Origin: Curvularia sp. ZM96
Taxonomy: Eukaryota > Ascomycota > Dothideomycetes > Pleosporales > Pleosporaceae
Assembly: GCA_022457065.1 (NCBI GenBank)
Contig: JAJGBQ010000003.1
Location: 2,232,001-2,296,000 of the forward strand
Direction: 5' to 3'
DNA: 64,000 bases
Notes under the pieces: model-generated
Databases searched by the model: none
What the model was told of the DNA's origin: nothing
The model's input: the letters and a program-made list of their open reading frames with translations, nothing else
Part shown: piece after piece, positions 23,290-35,580 of the stretch
How the letters are laid out: each line of letters begins with the position of its first letter
Position numbering within the stretch: position 1 is the stretch's first letter
Translations under genes and position numbers: made by a program

Positions 23290-26200
23290 TTTCTTTTTAT
23301 AATTCTTATAGTATTATAGATTTATTATAGAATCTTATTTTGTTAGGTTTTCTTTTTATTAGTTTTACTTTTCTAGTATAATAGTAGATATTATTTTATT
23401 TTTAGTATTTCTTTAGTAGTTACTAATAGTTTTATAGATTAGCTTCGGGTTCCTATGTGTTTTCTAACTCTAGATATCTCTTCTATTTAACTAGCTATTT
23501 CTAATAGAAGTCGTCGTCTTAGAAATTGTTTCTTCTAGTTTCTTAGTACTCTTAGAGGTCTTCTACGTTATATTCGTCGTCTTCTTCTATTTCGTAGTGA
23601 AATATTTCTTATAATAGCGTTTTAGGGTCTGCTAGTTCTAATAGCTTAATATAGAATCTTAGGTATATCTTAGCGTCTAGTAGTAGATCTAATATATAGA
23701 TTACTAGTCTGTTTTGCTTTAAAATTAAAAATAGTCTAATCTTAACGTTGTCTAGTCCTTTACTTAGTTATTTTGTTTGAAGGTTCTTCGTAAGTAGATA
23801 TACTTTATCCCCTTTCTTTAGCTAAGGTGCTATTTTTCTTTTCTAGTTAATATATAAAATGCTCTAGCGTTATGTCTTTTTAAGTAATTCTCGTAGTTGT
23901 TCGTGTGTTTTCTTTAGTTCTTTAGCCGTCGTAATAGCTGCTTTTGTTTTTATGCTTAGTAAGGTTCTAGTAAAGAGATTTAGGTGTCTCCCGTAGTTTG
24001 CGTAAAATAGTATTTATCCTATAGATTCTAATATTTTGTTATTATACGCTAGTTATGCTATTAGTAATAGTTATACCTAATTATTTTACTAATAGTTAGT
24101 GTAGATGCGTAGGTATATTTTTATAGTCTTATTTATTCTTTCTATTTATCTATTAGTTTCTAGATAGTAAGCTATAGATAGCTTTCTTTTTATTCCTATT
24201 ATTACTATTAAGGTAGTCTAAAAGTTTAACGTAAAGAGCTTATCTCTATTACTAGTAATTAACTTTAGTATTCTGTAGTTTCTTGTAATTCTGTTATAGA
24301 ATATGTATGTGAGTTATTCTACGTCGTAATCTTTTCTAAATACGATATATACTATATATTTAGTAAACCTGTCTACTATAACTAGAATTGCGTTATAGCT
24401 AATATTAGTTGTAGAGTCCTTTAAGACTAGTAGTCCTATTACGAAGTCTATAAAGATATCTATTTAGAGTGCGTCTAGTAATTCTTATGCTTGTATTTCT
24501 TTATATAGTATATATATGCTATGCTTGTTCTTCTAGTATTATTTGTATTTAGTAATAAAGACTATAACCTTGTTCTTTATTTTACTAAATTCGTAGTTTT
24601 GTTAAATTAGTTCTATTATTCTAGTAATTCTAGGGTGTCTGTATACTAGGTCGTCGTAGTATTATTAAATAATTTCTTCTTACTAATCTTTAGGTATATC
24701 GTTCCTAATTTTAAGTATTCTATTAATAGTTCTTACTAGTTCTAGAGATCTATCTTCGTTTTGCTTAAGTATCGCGGTGTTGATGATTTCTTTAGTTTCT
24801 ACGATATCTAGTCTTTGGCTAAGAGCGTCTACTCTACTATTTTCTTTTCCTAGTATGTACACTATCTTAAACTTATATTGTCCTAGTAGCTTGGTCTATT
24901 AGGTCTAGCGTTAGTTAAGAGGTTTCGTAGTAGTGAAGTGTACTAAGTTCTTGTAATCCGTGTAGATAGTAAGTTCTAAGTAGCTTTCTACGTATACTCT
25001 CTAATATTTTAAATATATAACTATTATAAGTAGTTCCTTATCGTGTATATTGTATCGTTCTTCTAGTCCTAAGAACTTTCTTAAGTAGTATGCTATTAGG
25101 TGCTATTTACTATTAATATAGATGCTAGCGTAGCCTTCTAAGGCTAAGTCTAATACGTTAGTTTTGAATTTTAGTAGTACTTCTAAAACGAATATTCTAA
25201 AGTATAGTAGCGTAATATACGCTTTCTTAAGTATTTTAAAGATATTATTAGCCTTTTCGTCTTAGTTCTATAGGGTATCTTTTCGTGTAAGTCGCGTTAT
25301 TAGTGTCGCGATCTTAGAGTAGTCTTTAATAAATTCTTAGTTAAAGTTTATAAATCTAAGAAACGATTAAATATCTATAACGTTCTTTAGTGTTAGCTAG
25401 TTCTTAATAACTTTAATCTTTTCTTTACTTATTTATACTCTGTTTATCTCTACTACGTAGCCTAGAAAGTTGACCTTAGTCTTATAAAATTCATACTTCT
25501 TTAGCTTAAGTTAAAGACTATAGTCGTTAAGAGCTTAAAGTACTTTTATAACGTGTCTAGTGTAGTCCTTCTTATTCTCTAAGTAGATTAGAATATTATC
25601 TAGATAGGCGATAACGAATATATCTAAATAGGGTCTAAGTACGTTATTAATAAGTGCTTGAAATATAGCTAGAGCGTTTATAAGCCTGAATGGTATAACT
25701 GTGTATTTAAAATGTCTATATCTTATTTAAAAAGCTATTTTCTATTCTTTACTTTTCTTAATTCTAATAAGGTAGTATCTATCTCTAAGATCTAATACTA
25801 TAAAAATCTTTGCTCGAGACAGTTAATTCTAGAGTTCTTTAATGTTTAGTAGTAGGTATCGATTCTTAACTATAATATCGTTTAGTTTTCTATAGTTGAC
25901 GTATAGTTAATCTATTCTATCCTTCTTTAGTACGAATATAATTAGGTATCTTGCTAGAGATATTAACGGTTATATGTAGTCTTTAGCTAATAACTTGTCT
26001 AGGTACTCTCGTAGTACTATAAGTTCTCGTTCTAATTATTAATAAATTAGGCTAAAAGTTAGTTACTTTCCTTCTTATAAGACTATCTTATAGTTCTAGA
26101 GTTGATGCTTTAGTAACGCTTGTTCGTCTACTACTTCCTAAAATAGATATTCGAATCTTCTATATTGTTTAGGGATCTCTAGAGTTGCGCTCTTCTTCTA

Positions 26201-27110
26201 TTTACTTCTAGCTTCGTAATCTATTGGCCTAGTGTCGGTATCTGCTAGGTTTAGCTTCCTATCTAGGGAACTACCTTTTAAGTACGCTTCTCTTTCTGCG
26301 TTATTATACTACTTGGTAATATTACTCTTATCTACTATCAAACTCTACTAATATCTAGGCTAGCTTGCGGTTGCGCCTAGTCCGTAGCACTTAAATTAAA
26401 ACACCTTCGACTTCTAGTCGATCCGCGGGTTGTGTTTCCGTAGCTATGGGAGTCCTCGATTCTCTCCTTATGCTCTTAGATGCTAAGCGTCACTTGTTTG
26501 ACCTCATGTGTTATCTCGTTTCCTTTTGGCATTAACTCGCCAGTGGCGACATGTAGTAGGTATAGATGTTGTTTCTATAGCTGCGAAAGTCCTACTTTCT
26601 AGGCTACGTGCGCTAAAACGTAGTTATCCTATGCTTCTAAATCTACTAGTGCCTATATCCGTGTTCTGTTAAGCTTTACTATAAGCTTAATTAATTCTAG
26701 AGAGTTTACTACGTTAATTTCCCTAGAGAGGCCGCGTTCTCTTATCGCTAGTCTAAAAAAGACTATAGTTCTTCGTAGCTATAATATTCTTTAGCGTCTT
26801 AGTGCTTATCGTACTTATTATTTAGGCATATTTGCTAATGCGGCTAGTTACACTCTCTAGTGGCGCCGTCTTCGTTCTTGTACGTGATCTATATATAGAC
26901 GACGTCTGCTACGTCCTCGTGTTCTAGGAAATAAACTATTTCTCTCTTCTTCTATAGATATTTAGCGTATAGGTTGTTCTTATATTTATACTAATTCTAT
27001 TTATATCTAGGTTCTTCTTAAACCTTCTTTAGTAACTATTCTTCGTTCTATTTTACGTTCTAGTGTGCTAGGCAGAACTTAGTAGTATATATAGTCTAGT
27101 ATAACTACCT
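23290..27110 (-). mobile_element. Ty3/gypsy retrotransposon pol remnant (RIP-mutated)
   Basis: Minus-strand translation, despite many stops, gives the pol order. Aspartic protease-like segment about 26650-26370 (HVATGELMPKGNEITHEV). Reverse transcriptase about 26000-25250 with FVIAYLDNILIYLENKKDY (catalytic YxDD decayed to YLDN) and FLGYVV. RNase H end near 24820 (VDALSQRLD-like). Integrase about 24500-24000 (LVIVDRFTKY, SNRDKLFT, AYYLETN, ERIN). No LTR pair and no gag are recognised; the protease side runs to the sharp island edge, suggesting truncation. Catalytically dead. Confidence 0.88.
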
Positions 27111-27115
27111 ATATC

Positions 27116-27627
27116 TATGTGGCAGTGGAATCGCAGCCGTTTTGGGGGTGGTTTGGCCGCCGCTTTTAGAGGCGTTTCCACCTCGCTTAGCTCCTCTTCT
27201 ATTGCCGCTTTAAACGAACCCATGCTCGCTTACCATGCTCAGCATAACCTTCGCCTTGCCGCCAGCGTCCCTGTTCCTGTTTATCGCCTCCTCGCGGTTG
27301 AGAGTGGTGGGAGGGTACTGCGACGCCCGTCAGCGCGTCCGTGCAAACCGCAAGAATAACACAATGCTTACTATACAACTCAAACTGCCTATGGGCCGGC
27401 GCCTACTTAAAGTGATGGCATGCCCACCCTCGTTCTGCCATCACCTCCTCCCATTTCTCCTCCTACTCCTCCTCCAACTGCTCGCGTTGCCGTATTCCAC
27501 AAAGTGAACTACTATTAGAGCGTTAGCCACCTCTGTCGCGATCGAACACGTCGCTCCGACACGAAACCTATATTGATCGCATTGACCTAACCCATCTTCA
27601 GCCACCGATTCGGACTCGTGCACGCAA
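27116..27627. other. Upstream region of DUF3435 gene
   Basis: Normal-composition DNA starting at the RIP border. It has pyrimidine-rich stretches near 27440-27480 and no supported gene. Confidence 0.5.
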
Positions 27628-30097
27628 ATGGATTCTGTCACTTCTTTGTCCTCTGACAGTTACTCGGATCCTGACACTGAGGCGGATACAGACATTGAGC
27701 CGGGTACTGGCGAAGATGGTGGTCTTGTCCTGGAAACGGATTCAGACCCTGAGTTAGACTCTGAAGCTGAAGAGATACTGAAGGACATTGCTGAATTGAA
27801 GGCGGAGGGGCCCGCAAAGCCAAATCATACCACGCATACAGTGAAACTATGGAAGAGGGAAGGCGAGTTCTGGACGAGGTGAGATTGATGCAACTCGCAT
27901 AGACCTCGTCATTATATGATCGACTGTTAACCAGCCCACGTTAGGTACTGTGCTAAGATTAAGAAAAAACCCAAGAGATCCCCAGAGGAACACCTCCGAG
28001 CATGTAAACCAGAGACATTCAAAGCGTACCTCCGCTGGCGAAAGAAATATTCCGAGGTTAAAAAGGAAAGCTCAATGCGAAGCTATTGGAAGAGAATCAG
28101 CATGTGCTACATGGATCTCACGCACCGCAGAATGGACGCTACTGTCCTCACTGATGTTTGCAACGTATGATCTGCCAGACCCAGTCTTTCTCTTGCGTAG
28201 CAAAGAGCTAATATTGTAGCAGTGGATTCCGACCTTGGGACTTGACAAATCTGTGAAAGATAAGGATGCCATGTTTGTCCAGGATCTCTATGCCGTTCTT
28301 CATGCACTCTGGGTAGACGACACCAAACCCCTCCATGGTTTCATTCGAGTTCAAGTCTCACTTCTCCTCCTTCTTAGCGCCGCTACAGGTACAAGACCAG
28401 GAGCTATCGTTGAAAGTGCAAGCGCCAAGGACAGCAAAAGGCACTCTCGTTCAAGAACATCGAGCTTATGAAGGTTCGTAGCATAAAAGATCCTAGTCGG
28501 AGTACTATTTTGGCGAATGTCAATCTAGAGAACATCAAAAACCAAGAAAGGGGTGGGAAGCCGTACGTAAAATAGCAAATGTAGAGGCTAAGAGGTTTCG
28601 CTAATTCGTACTGTGTTTGCAGAAAGAAGTTCACTTTTCGCCTAGAAGGAACCCCTGCCTTCTGCATAGTTTCATATATTCTCAGCATCGGCATTGGTCA
28701 AGACGCATTAAGAGACGAGTTCAGCAGTGTTCAGGATATATTCGATCTTGACATACCCGCAGCCCGTAATGTGCTCCGCATCAAGTGGAAAAAGAATCTG
28801 CTGGACCAACCCTTCTTGTGCGATGTAAGGCACAGAGACGAGGGTATTCACATACGAGCACGCAATGCGTTTCCATATGGAAAATATCGTGACATTTTTG
28901 TACGATTGGGGCGTGTTGCAGGCTTTGAAAAATCGTTGGAGCTGTACCAAATACGGCGAGCTTCTGGGAACAATATCAACAGTAAGTCTGCTTCAAAGTA
29001 TACGTTGCCCTTCTTCTGGCCCAAACTTATAAAAGCCCACAGGCGCTCTTGACCCAGTAGAACGAAACCAGGTCATGGGTCATCTTGGGAGCACATACGA
29101 AAAGTACTACACGCCAACGCATATTGCACGTGACTTCCAGTCGATCTACTTTGGAAGCCCTTCGGAAGACCTCCTTATCCAATCTGTTGCAAGGATGAGT
29201 TTGTCTCGGGATCAACGCGCACCCACCGAGCTGGACGACGAGCAACGAAAGAAGCTACGGGACGATCCTGCACTTGCGGTCCTTCGCGAAGAGCGGGAAA
29301 GTTACAAAAAACAGCTTTACGACCAAGGCTTCTATCCACTCGAGATGGGTCAAGGCACTGATCTTTACAAGAAATACGAGGCCACAAAGCGGAAGATCAG
29401 TAGCACGTATCAAAAGATGTACAGAGAACGGTTAGAAACAGCGATTCGCGAGTTCCATGACTCGATCGACTCGATCGAGATAGCCAGGCAACTCAGCGGA
29501 AAGGCTGCGACCGAAGTCCTGACGCTACCAGCCACTGAGTTTGAACTTCGAGAGCGAGCTACGATCGCCGGCATGCTCTTCAAGCCGTTTCAGGACGACA
29601 AAGCCCGGGTAAGGTTTGTGCGAACCTTGGCTAGATTATGCCACAAACGAGAGACGCGGCGGCCAAAGGCATTCAAGCGAAAAATGGTGGGTTTGGCCAC
29701 ATGTGAAGCCAATGGCTCATCTTTCTCGAACGAACGAAAGAGGTGCGCTGAGATTTTTGAGAAGAGCCCGATTAACCAGGATGGCGAGATTGCGGAAGAA
29801 GATCTTGACGTACCAAAGCGCAGAAGAGTCTTGGAGGTACAGTCTGGGAAGCTCTACCCAACCGTGCTTCCTTATCCGGTGTGTCTTATCTGCATAGGGA
29901 ATGAAGAGTTCTCATACGAACGGAGGATGCGCCATATTCCACGGAAGGATGTCCTAAAGAAGCACGTGGAGACCCATTTCCGACTCCCCGAACTTCAGTC
30001 AGGGTTTGCATGCCGCCATCCTAGTTGCTCTGACATGCTGTTTGACTCAGTGCATTTCAAGAGGCATGCGCTTGACATTCACGGTGTGTCTCACTGA
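27628..30097 (+). pseudogene. DUF3435 tyrosine-recombinase-fold protein with C2H2 end, frameshifted
   Basis: Five exons: 27628-27878, 27945-28164, 28220-28562, 28623-28981, 29043-30097; about 742 aa if intact. The N-terminus is acidic (SDPDTEADTDIEPGTGEDG). The DUF3435 core follows with tyrosine-recombinase landmarks: first Arg in ATGTRPGAIVES, YQIRR in place of HxxR, MGHLGSTYEKYYTP carrying His and candidate nucleophile Tyr, then YFGSPSEDLLIQSVARMSLSRD. The C-terminus has Cys/His pairs (CLICIG; CRHPSCSDMLFDSVHFKRH), a zinc finger. Exon 3 is one base short: near 28431-28442 the frame moves between VESASAKDSK and ALSFKNIELMKVRS. DUF3435 occurs in Starship captains and in many non-mobile fungal proteins with zinc fingers; this domain order favours the latter. 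Frameshift or base-call error. Confidence 0.75.
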
Positions 30098-30579
30098 TAC
30101 GTCTGCATTTTGCTCACCGGTGCGCAGTGCAACGAAGAGAAATTATCACATGGCAGTGAGCTCCTTCCTTCGGTCTTTCGATAAACTGTGCGCTCTAATA
30201 TTTCCCATTCTTCTCCGTAGTTTTGCTTGCATTGTCTGCGTCTGTGTCCGAAATTACAGTGACTCCTCTAAGCGCCCTACGGTCGCTTCTCATCGTCTTC
30301 TAGCTGTAGGATGTGCGAGTAATCAACACGTGATAAGATTAGGTACCTAACACTGTTGATCGTCTCTTATACTTACAGCGTCAGCACTGGCTTGATATCG
30401 ACTAGCTCAGCAGCCTGCAATTCTTGGGCAGTACGTAGTTACTTGCTGTGAGATGGTTTATGCATCCGCAGTAGTGCCAGGGGCGACCCCCGTCAAGAAG
30501 ACATTGCGCCACTCCTGAATACTGCAACATGAAGCTGGCTCTGGTCTTCATCGACCGCGTTGCTGAACGATACATCTCC
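30098..30579. other. Intergenic, convergent 3' ends
   Basis: Between the DUF3435 gene (+) and the FunK1 gene (-). No gene is recognised. Confidence 0.5.
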
Positions 30580-32945
30580 TTATCCCTCTGATTCCTTCAA
30601 TTCATCCCGTGCTGCCCGAAGTATCTGCTTTATATCCAAGTACAGCTTTGGGTTTGGAACCCTCCACCTCCCACCATCGGGGAACACCTTCCTCCGTAAT
30701 CTGTTGACATAGGGAATTAATGGTTGGTAATATGGTGTAAAAGTCGCTTCTGCGGTCCTAAGAAAATCCCTCTCATCACCCACTTCTCCTTTCTTTATCT
30801 TAGCCAGCTCCTCGGTGTCGATGTAATTCCACTTTTCAAATTGTGGAACAACTCTTCCTCCGTTCGGCCCATCATAATGAATACATATCCAGAAGAGTAC
30901 CCAGAAGAATGACTCGAGATCGTGCATAAACGAATGCATTTCGTCGTCTAGAAGCACCCCAATTGCCATAAATGCTCGCGTGCCGGTCTTCCCTCGCGCC
31001 CCTGACGGTTTCTCGCGATTCTCCTTGATTGCAAGATCAAGGTCTATTAAAAACGCGCGCCAGGAGAGGCAATCGTCTTCCTCGTTGATCATGAGGTTGT
31101 TTGGCGAGATATCGCATTGTAGCATGCCGGCTCGCGTGTGTAGCGACTCGTATCCATCGATGCAGCTTTCCAACGCACTCAGAAGGCTAACCCTAGAACT
31201 GGCTTTGTAAATGGGCTTCCCGTAGTCGCGGACGATGACACGGCGGTGGACCCGGTTCACAATTGCAGGTTTTGTTGGAGAGCTCGAGCAAGTGCGCTTG
31301 CTAGGTGGCAGTGGCATTGCCGTGCAGCTCGAGGATCGCTTCCGCCCAGCAACGCTGCTGCTTCCGTCTCTCCGCGAGGCCCGGCGTCCGGTCGTGCTCG
31401 GTTGCGGCATCGCTTTCTCTGGCGTGTAGTTCTTTGCCTTCGTTATATCTAGGCCTTTCCGTACGTTTGCGCGGATGTCGTCATCTTGACCGCCTACACG
31501 GACCGTCTCGTGGTGGAAGTACCTCGCAACGTTCATCACCCCATTCTCAGTTGCCGCGCGTAGCAGTTCGCCTTCCTCTTCGCGCTCCGGATACTGCCAT
31601 GAATCCTTGACAACGAGCGGCGTGCTAGGGTCTTCTTCTTGGTGGACTTTCCAGCAGGTCGTTGCCCGACCAGCGACGCAAGGCACCCGCTTTATCACCT
31701 TGTCAATGACGAGGCGCTCTTTCTCATTCTCCCGCTCGATCTCGATGTACCGCTTATCTCCGACCGTGATAATCGTCGGGTCGAACCCCAGCTGCTCGTC
31801 GTTCATCCAAAGAAACCCAAGCATTACAGTCACAAACTGCAGTCCATCTTCATTGACGTCGAATTGCTCGGAGGCGACGCCTCCAAGTCGGTCAAACTCC
31901 CACAGCCGCATAAAGGGCCCACAGAGAGTGAAGCCAAGAACGAAGCGGCGGCTGTCTTGAGCAGCGAGCACCTCCCTCGCATATCGGCCGAGATCAAGCC
32001 ACGCCTTAGACGCTTTGTCAGCCAGCGGGTTGCTCTTGAGCTCTCCAGGTATGAGGATCTGTGACCAGTGGCACTTCGAGTCCACACCGGCGTTCGGATC
32101 GTCCACAAAACCAATATCCAGCTTGCGATCGGCAGTGGAGCCTTGCAGAGGCTGATGAGGCTGTACCAGTGTTCGCCGTCGAACTCGAGATACCGGCCGA
32201 TGCCCTTCTGCGAGGTCTAACAGCTGGTCTGTAAGCGTGGCGAACCAGCTCAGAACGTCCTTTTCCTTTGCCCCTTCAGGCCAGCCCTGCCAGCCGCTCT
32301 CCACCTCGTAGAGCGGGCTCTCTCCTTCCTTGCACTTGTTGAACACGGCCTGTGCCGCCAGTCTCAGACCTGGGACGCTTCCAAAGTAGGCTTTAAAGAA
32401 ATCAGGGACATCGACGTATAGCTGTCCTAGCTCCTCCTTCAGCACATCATCTACGTGTTTGCGGTGCTCGGTCGAGTTCGCGAAGCTGCCTGTGTTAATG
32501 GACAGGGGCGTTTGTTGGAAGGATGAGGTAGGGCGGGGTGGAGGCGTCGATTCGGTGACGGCGTCGTAGACCCTGTTCCAGATGACTTCATCAGGGTCGT
32601 TTTCGAGGACTGCTCGAAGAAGTGGTTTAATGCGTTCGATGTCAAAGTTGTCAGCTTCCGTCGAGAGTTCAAGTCGCAATAGATCACTGCGAAGAGTCCC
32701 TCGGCCTGCGACGGACGGGAGTGAGCGGGCAACTGGTAGACCTTGCAATGCTGTGATGAGATGGACGGCTAGGTCTTTCAGTTCTAGTATGGCTTAGACG
32801 TGAGAACAACAGAGGAGGTGTAGGTATTACTTTTGTCGGATACGTTCAAGTCCTTATATAGGGTATTAAACGAATTGCGGATGCTGCTCAATCCCTCTCC
32901 TATGGGTTTAGAGTTGAGTATTTCCAACCGAGACGGAGCTGCCAT
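30580..32945 (-). CDS. FunK1-family protein kinase
   Basis: Fungal-specific protein-kinase-like enzyme. Exon 1 (32945-32831, ATG at 32945, MAAPSRLEILNSKP) and exon 2 (32783-30580) join across a 47-bp intron, giving 772 aa. The long N-terminal region includes the conserved IPGELKSNP and FVLGFTLCGPFMRLWEFDR blocks. The kinase part has VVKDSWQ with the likely ATP-site Lys, MLQCDISPNNLMI (catalytic loop, HRD replaced by CDIS, near residue 570) and FLIDLDLAI (DFG equivalent), then GTRAFMAIGVL and HDLESFFWVLFW. These match FunK1 (PF17667-type). A Ser/Arg-rich insert sits near residues 490-540. Substrates are unknown; such kinases are numerous in accessory regions of fungal genomes. Confidence 0.88.
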
Positions 32946-35270
32946 TGTTTGCAGTTGCTCAAGGAATCGCAGTTCGGTCGCGCGAACGAGCTTGCATGCG
33001 CAGACTTTCGTACGTAGAGACTATGAGTGACCGAGGCAGAAAGTGCATTGTGAGAGGGTACGGCGAGGACGAGGATACAAGCGGCGAAGTACGCGACCAG
33101 CGCGCAGGCCAAGGAGGCTGGCTCGGCAAAACGTCGGCGATAGACAACGTGTATCCGGCCCACGTGATCGCGTGATAATGCTACAGTCAGCGTCTATCTA
33201 CCCCGCCTTCGCCGTCGCAAGCTCTTTCGTCCCCCAAACTCCAGCCGACGTTGCTCAGAACTCGTCGGAGGACGTTGGGCTGACTAATAAACCTATCACT
33301 ATCTTGTGTTTACTGTGACTATTGGCGATATGTGACACTCTCAAGTATAATCTTATATCCGTTCTGCTATGTGATTTGGCTTTGTATCGTCAGATCTTCG
33401 CCTCATCGCTTTAGTGCTGAATTTGGCTGAGCTGCTAATGACCTGATCAAACGCTCGCCGTCAAATCTCCACACTGTGCCTGGATCCTCTCGAAACTTGT
33501 TAGGTGAAGCAAGTTCTTTCAAATTGATCTCGTTCCATAATCCATTCGTCCCACGCCAGGTGGTCAGACCAGATGGTGCGCTGAGCCCAGCACCAGCGAG
33601 GCACAGAACTCGCGAAGACGTTTCCAGAAGATTTACAAAACTGAGCAGCCAAAATCATCACCAAAATCAGCACCATCCATGCTGAAGCCAAGGTGGATTG
33701 TGGATGTGTGAGGTGAGTTGGGGAAGTTGAATGAGCTGGCTGGCGTGTTAGTGGTTGCAGATAAACGATTTCGTAGGGCATTCGGCAGAAACTGGCTGAC
33801 TCAGCAACAGCACCATCGCTTTTGGTGGTTAGCATTGTTCCTTCAACGAACGACGCTCACGGAAGTAACCATGTGTACGATGCAGCTGCCAAGTCCTTCG
33901 GTCAAGTATGAGTAGCCTACATGGTTTATTATGCACTGTGAACTGCAAAAGACTCTTTGCATGAGTTGGAAGCCAAGAGCAATCAAAAACACAGCGTCCA
34001 GTACGACCAGCACGTGTATGGCTAATACAGCTCTTTTGGCCAGTCGATATTGAAAATACGTCATACTTGCCAACGTGCACTTGTATGAAGGCTGGGGAAG
34101 GATAAATGCCCCGGGGAATTTGTTTTGCTGGTAGTTGTTCGCCTCGAGAGGCCGGCACGGAGCGTGAGGGTGCGATACCGCTGCCGTTTCAATGTGTGCT
34201 TGCACGGAGCCACAATCAAGACTCATCTTAACAGAGCGAGGTGTCCCGCTTCCTTGCGCAAGGGCACTGCATGAAGGTCCAAGCTAGCACAGAGCAACAT
34301 CCGCTGTAATGCGAGGGGGTTTTCGCCGTATGACTTTCTATAAGCGTCATGGTGATATTGGCGGACAATGGAAGCACGCCACGACGATGGACAGCTGCAC
34401 GCGTCAAAGAGAACTTGGCTTTGCTATGAATACGAAAGATGAGGAGACACATGCCGAGTAACAAGGTTTAGAGCTCTTTTCCATGCATGAAATTGTTGAC
34501 ACCTTGCTTACCTACCCGTTAGGCCGACATGTGCACGTGAATGGCGGGGTATCTGCCTCGGCGGCAGTAAAACAACTTTCCCAGCCAGCCAAGAACCTAT
34601 ACTACCTTCGATCCAGCCACATCCGTCTATGTTCCTGGCTGGCATTATTAATTTTGGTTCAAGTACGAGCTCGCCATGAGTCCACATGATTCAGTGCGAG
34701 CGTGCCTGATTGAAGCCTGAGCCACTTTTGATCATGCCTGATTTTATTCCTGACCAACGCGCAGAGATCCTGAAATTGGGCGCAAAACAGCTCATATGGG
34801 ATGCGAAAATTGAAGAGTGACCGGTCCCATTGTTGGTGTAATTTTACGCAATGCTTCCTGCTTGTTAACGTGTTTTTATCAGCGCTCTTTGTCTTGTCAT
34901 GTGCAGTCCGTCTATTGCACGCGACCCTAAGGCATTCATGCCTAAGTTTCGCCTGGTCAGCCGGTCAATGTCGGGTAGCCATACCCCACCTGCTTTTTGA
35001 CGTCCCTCTCGAATTTTTAAGTCGTCCAGCAGTCAAGCTGCGCAGCTACGGCCATGACTTCGCCTGCATCTACATTCTGCACGAAGATTTCCATTCAAGG
35101 TGCGCTACACCAGTCACGACCCTGACAAACATTTATAGCGAGGCCGGACGATCCATTTGTACGTGGAGAGCGACTGCAAACGTCCACCGCTGAACGCGCC
35201 GTTTCTGTGCAATATCCACGCCAAAAGAAGCAAGAGCCTGGAACTATGGTAAATCTCTCACATATAGCGT
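32946..35270. other. Gene-poor stretch, 2.3 kb
   Basis: Divergent upstream space of the FunK1 gene and the small 35271 ORF. Several 60-130-codon open frames exist on both strands but have no family features or plausible exon structure. No repeats or RNA genes are recognised. Confidence 0.5.
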
Positions 35271-35552
35271 ATGGTTTGTCTAATAGATTGTCAGACTCCT
35301 ACCGTTACGGCGCTTGACGACGATGACCGCAAAAAGCTCCCGGAGAAGCCTAATGCTCCGAAGTGGGTGGAGGGACCAGCAAATGCCATCTTTGACCACT
35401 GCGAGGTATCATACGGCAAAAAAAGCGACGATCTAGAAAACGATCCCAGCAAATGGACATCGGTCCGGAACAGCGGTGGGAAGACAAAAATTGAAGAAGG
35501 CTTGGTCATGTATTTCGCCGGTGAACGTGGAAAGGTATATTCGTGGTCATGA
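35271..35552 (+). CDS. Small acidic ORF, convergent partner A (93 aa)
   Basis: ATG at 35271, 93 codons, no signal peptide or membrane segment. Acidic/Lys-rich start (ALDDDDRKKLPEKPNAPKW) and a compact end with SVRNSGGKTKIEEG, VMYFAGERGK and YSWS. Its stop is 28 bp from the stop of the minus-strand gene at 35581. An ORF with a similar end (NGGIIVEEGWELYIAKGK) faces the paralogous gene at 42924, only 7 bp away. The repeated arrangement is the main reason to believe this is a gene. Function unknown; it may have an upstream exon I cannot define. Confidence 0.5.
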   Translation: MVCLIDCQTPTVTALDDDDRKKLPEKPNAPKWVEGPANAIFDHCEVSYGKKSDDLENDPSKWTSVRNSGGKTKIEEGLVMYFAGERGKVYSWS

Positions 35553-35580
35553 TGATACCGATACGAGCCTATTGCTATTT

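Larger units (their letters stand above)
20320..27115. repeat. RIP-degraded, AT-rich repeat island
   Basis: About 6.8 kb rich in TA dinucleotides and in TAG/TAA stops in every frame of recognisable transposon proteins, against normal composition on both sides. Changes between the two inverted repeats inside it are almost all C/T or G/A. This is the expected result of repeat-induced point mutation, known from Pezizomycotina. The right edge near 27115 is abrupt. Confidence 0.85.
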
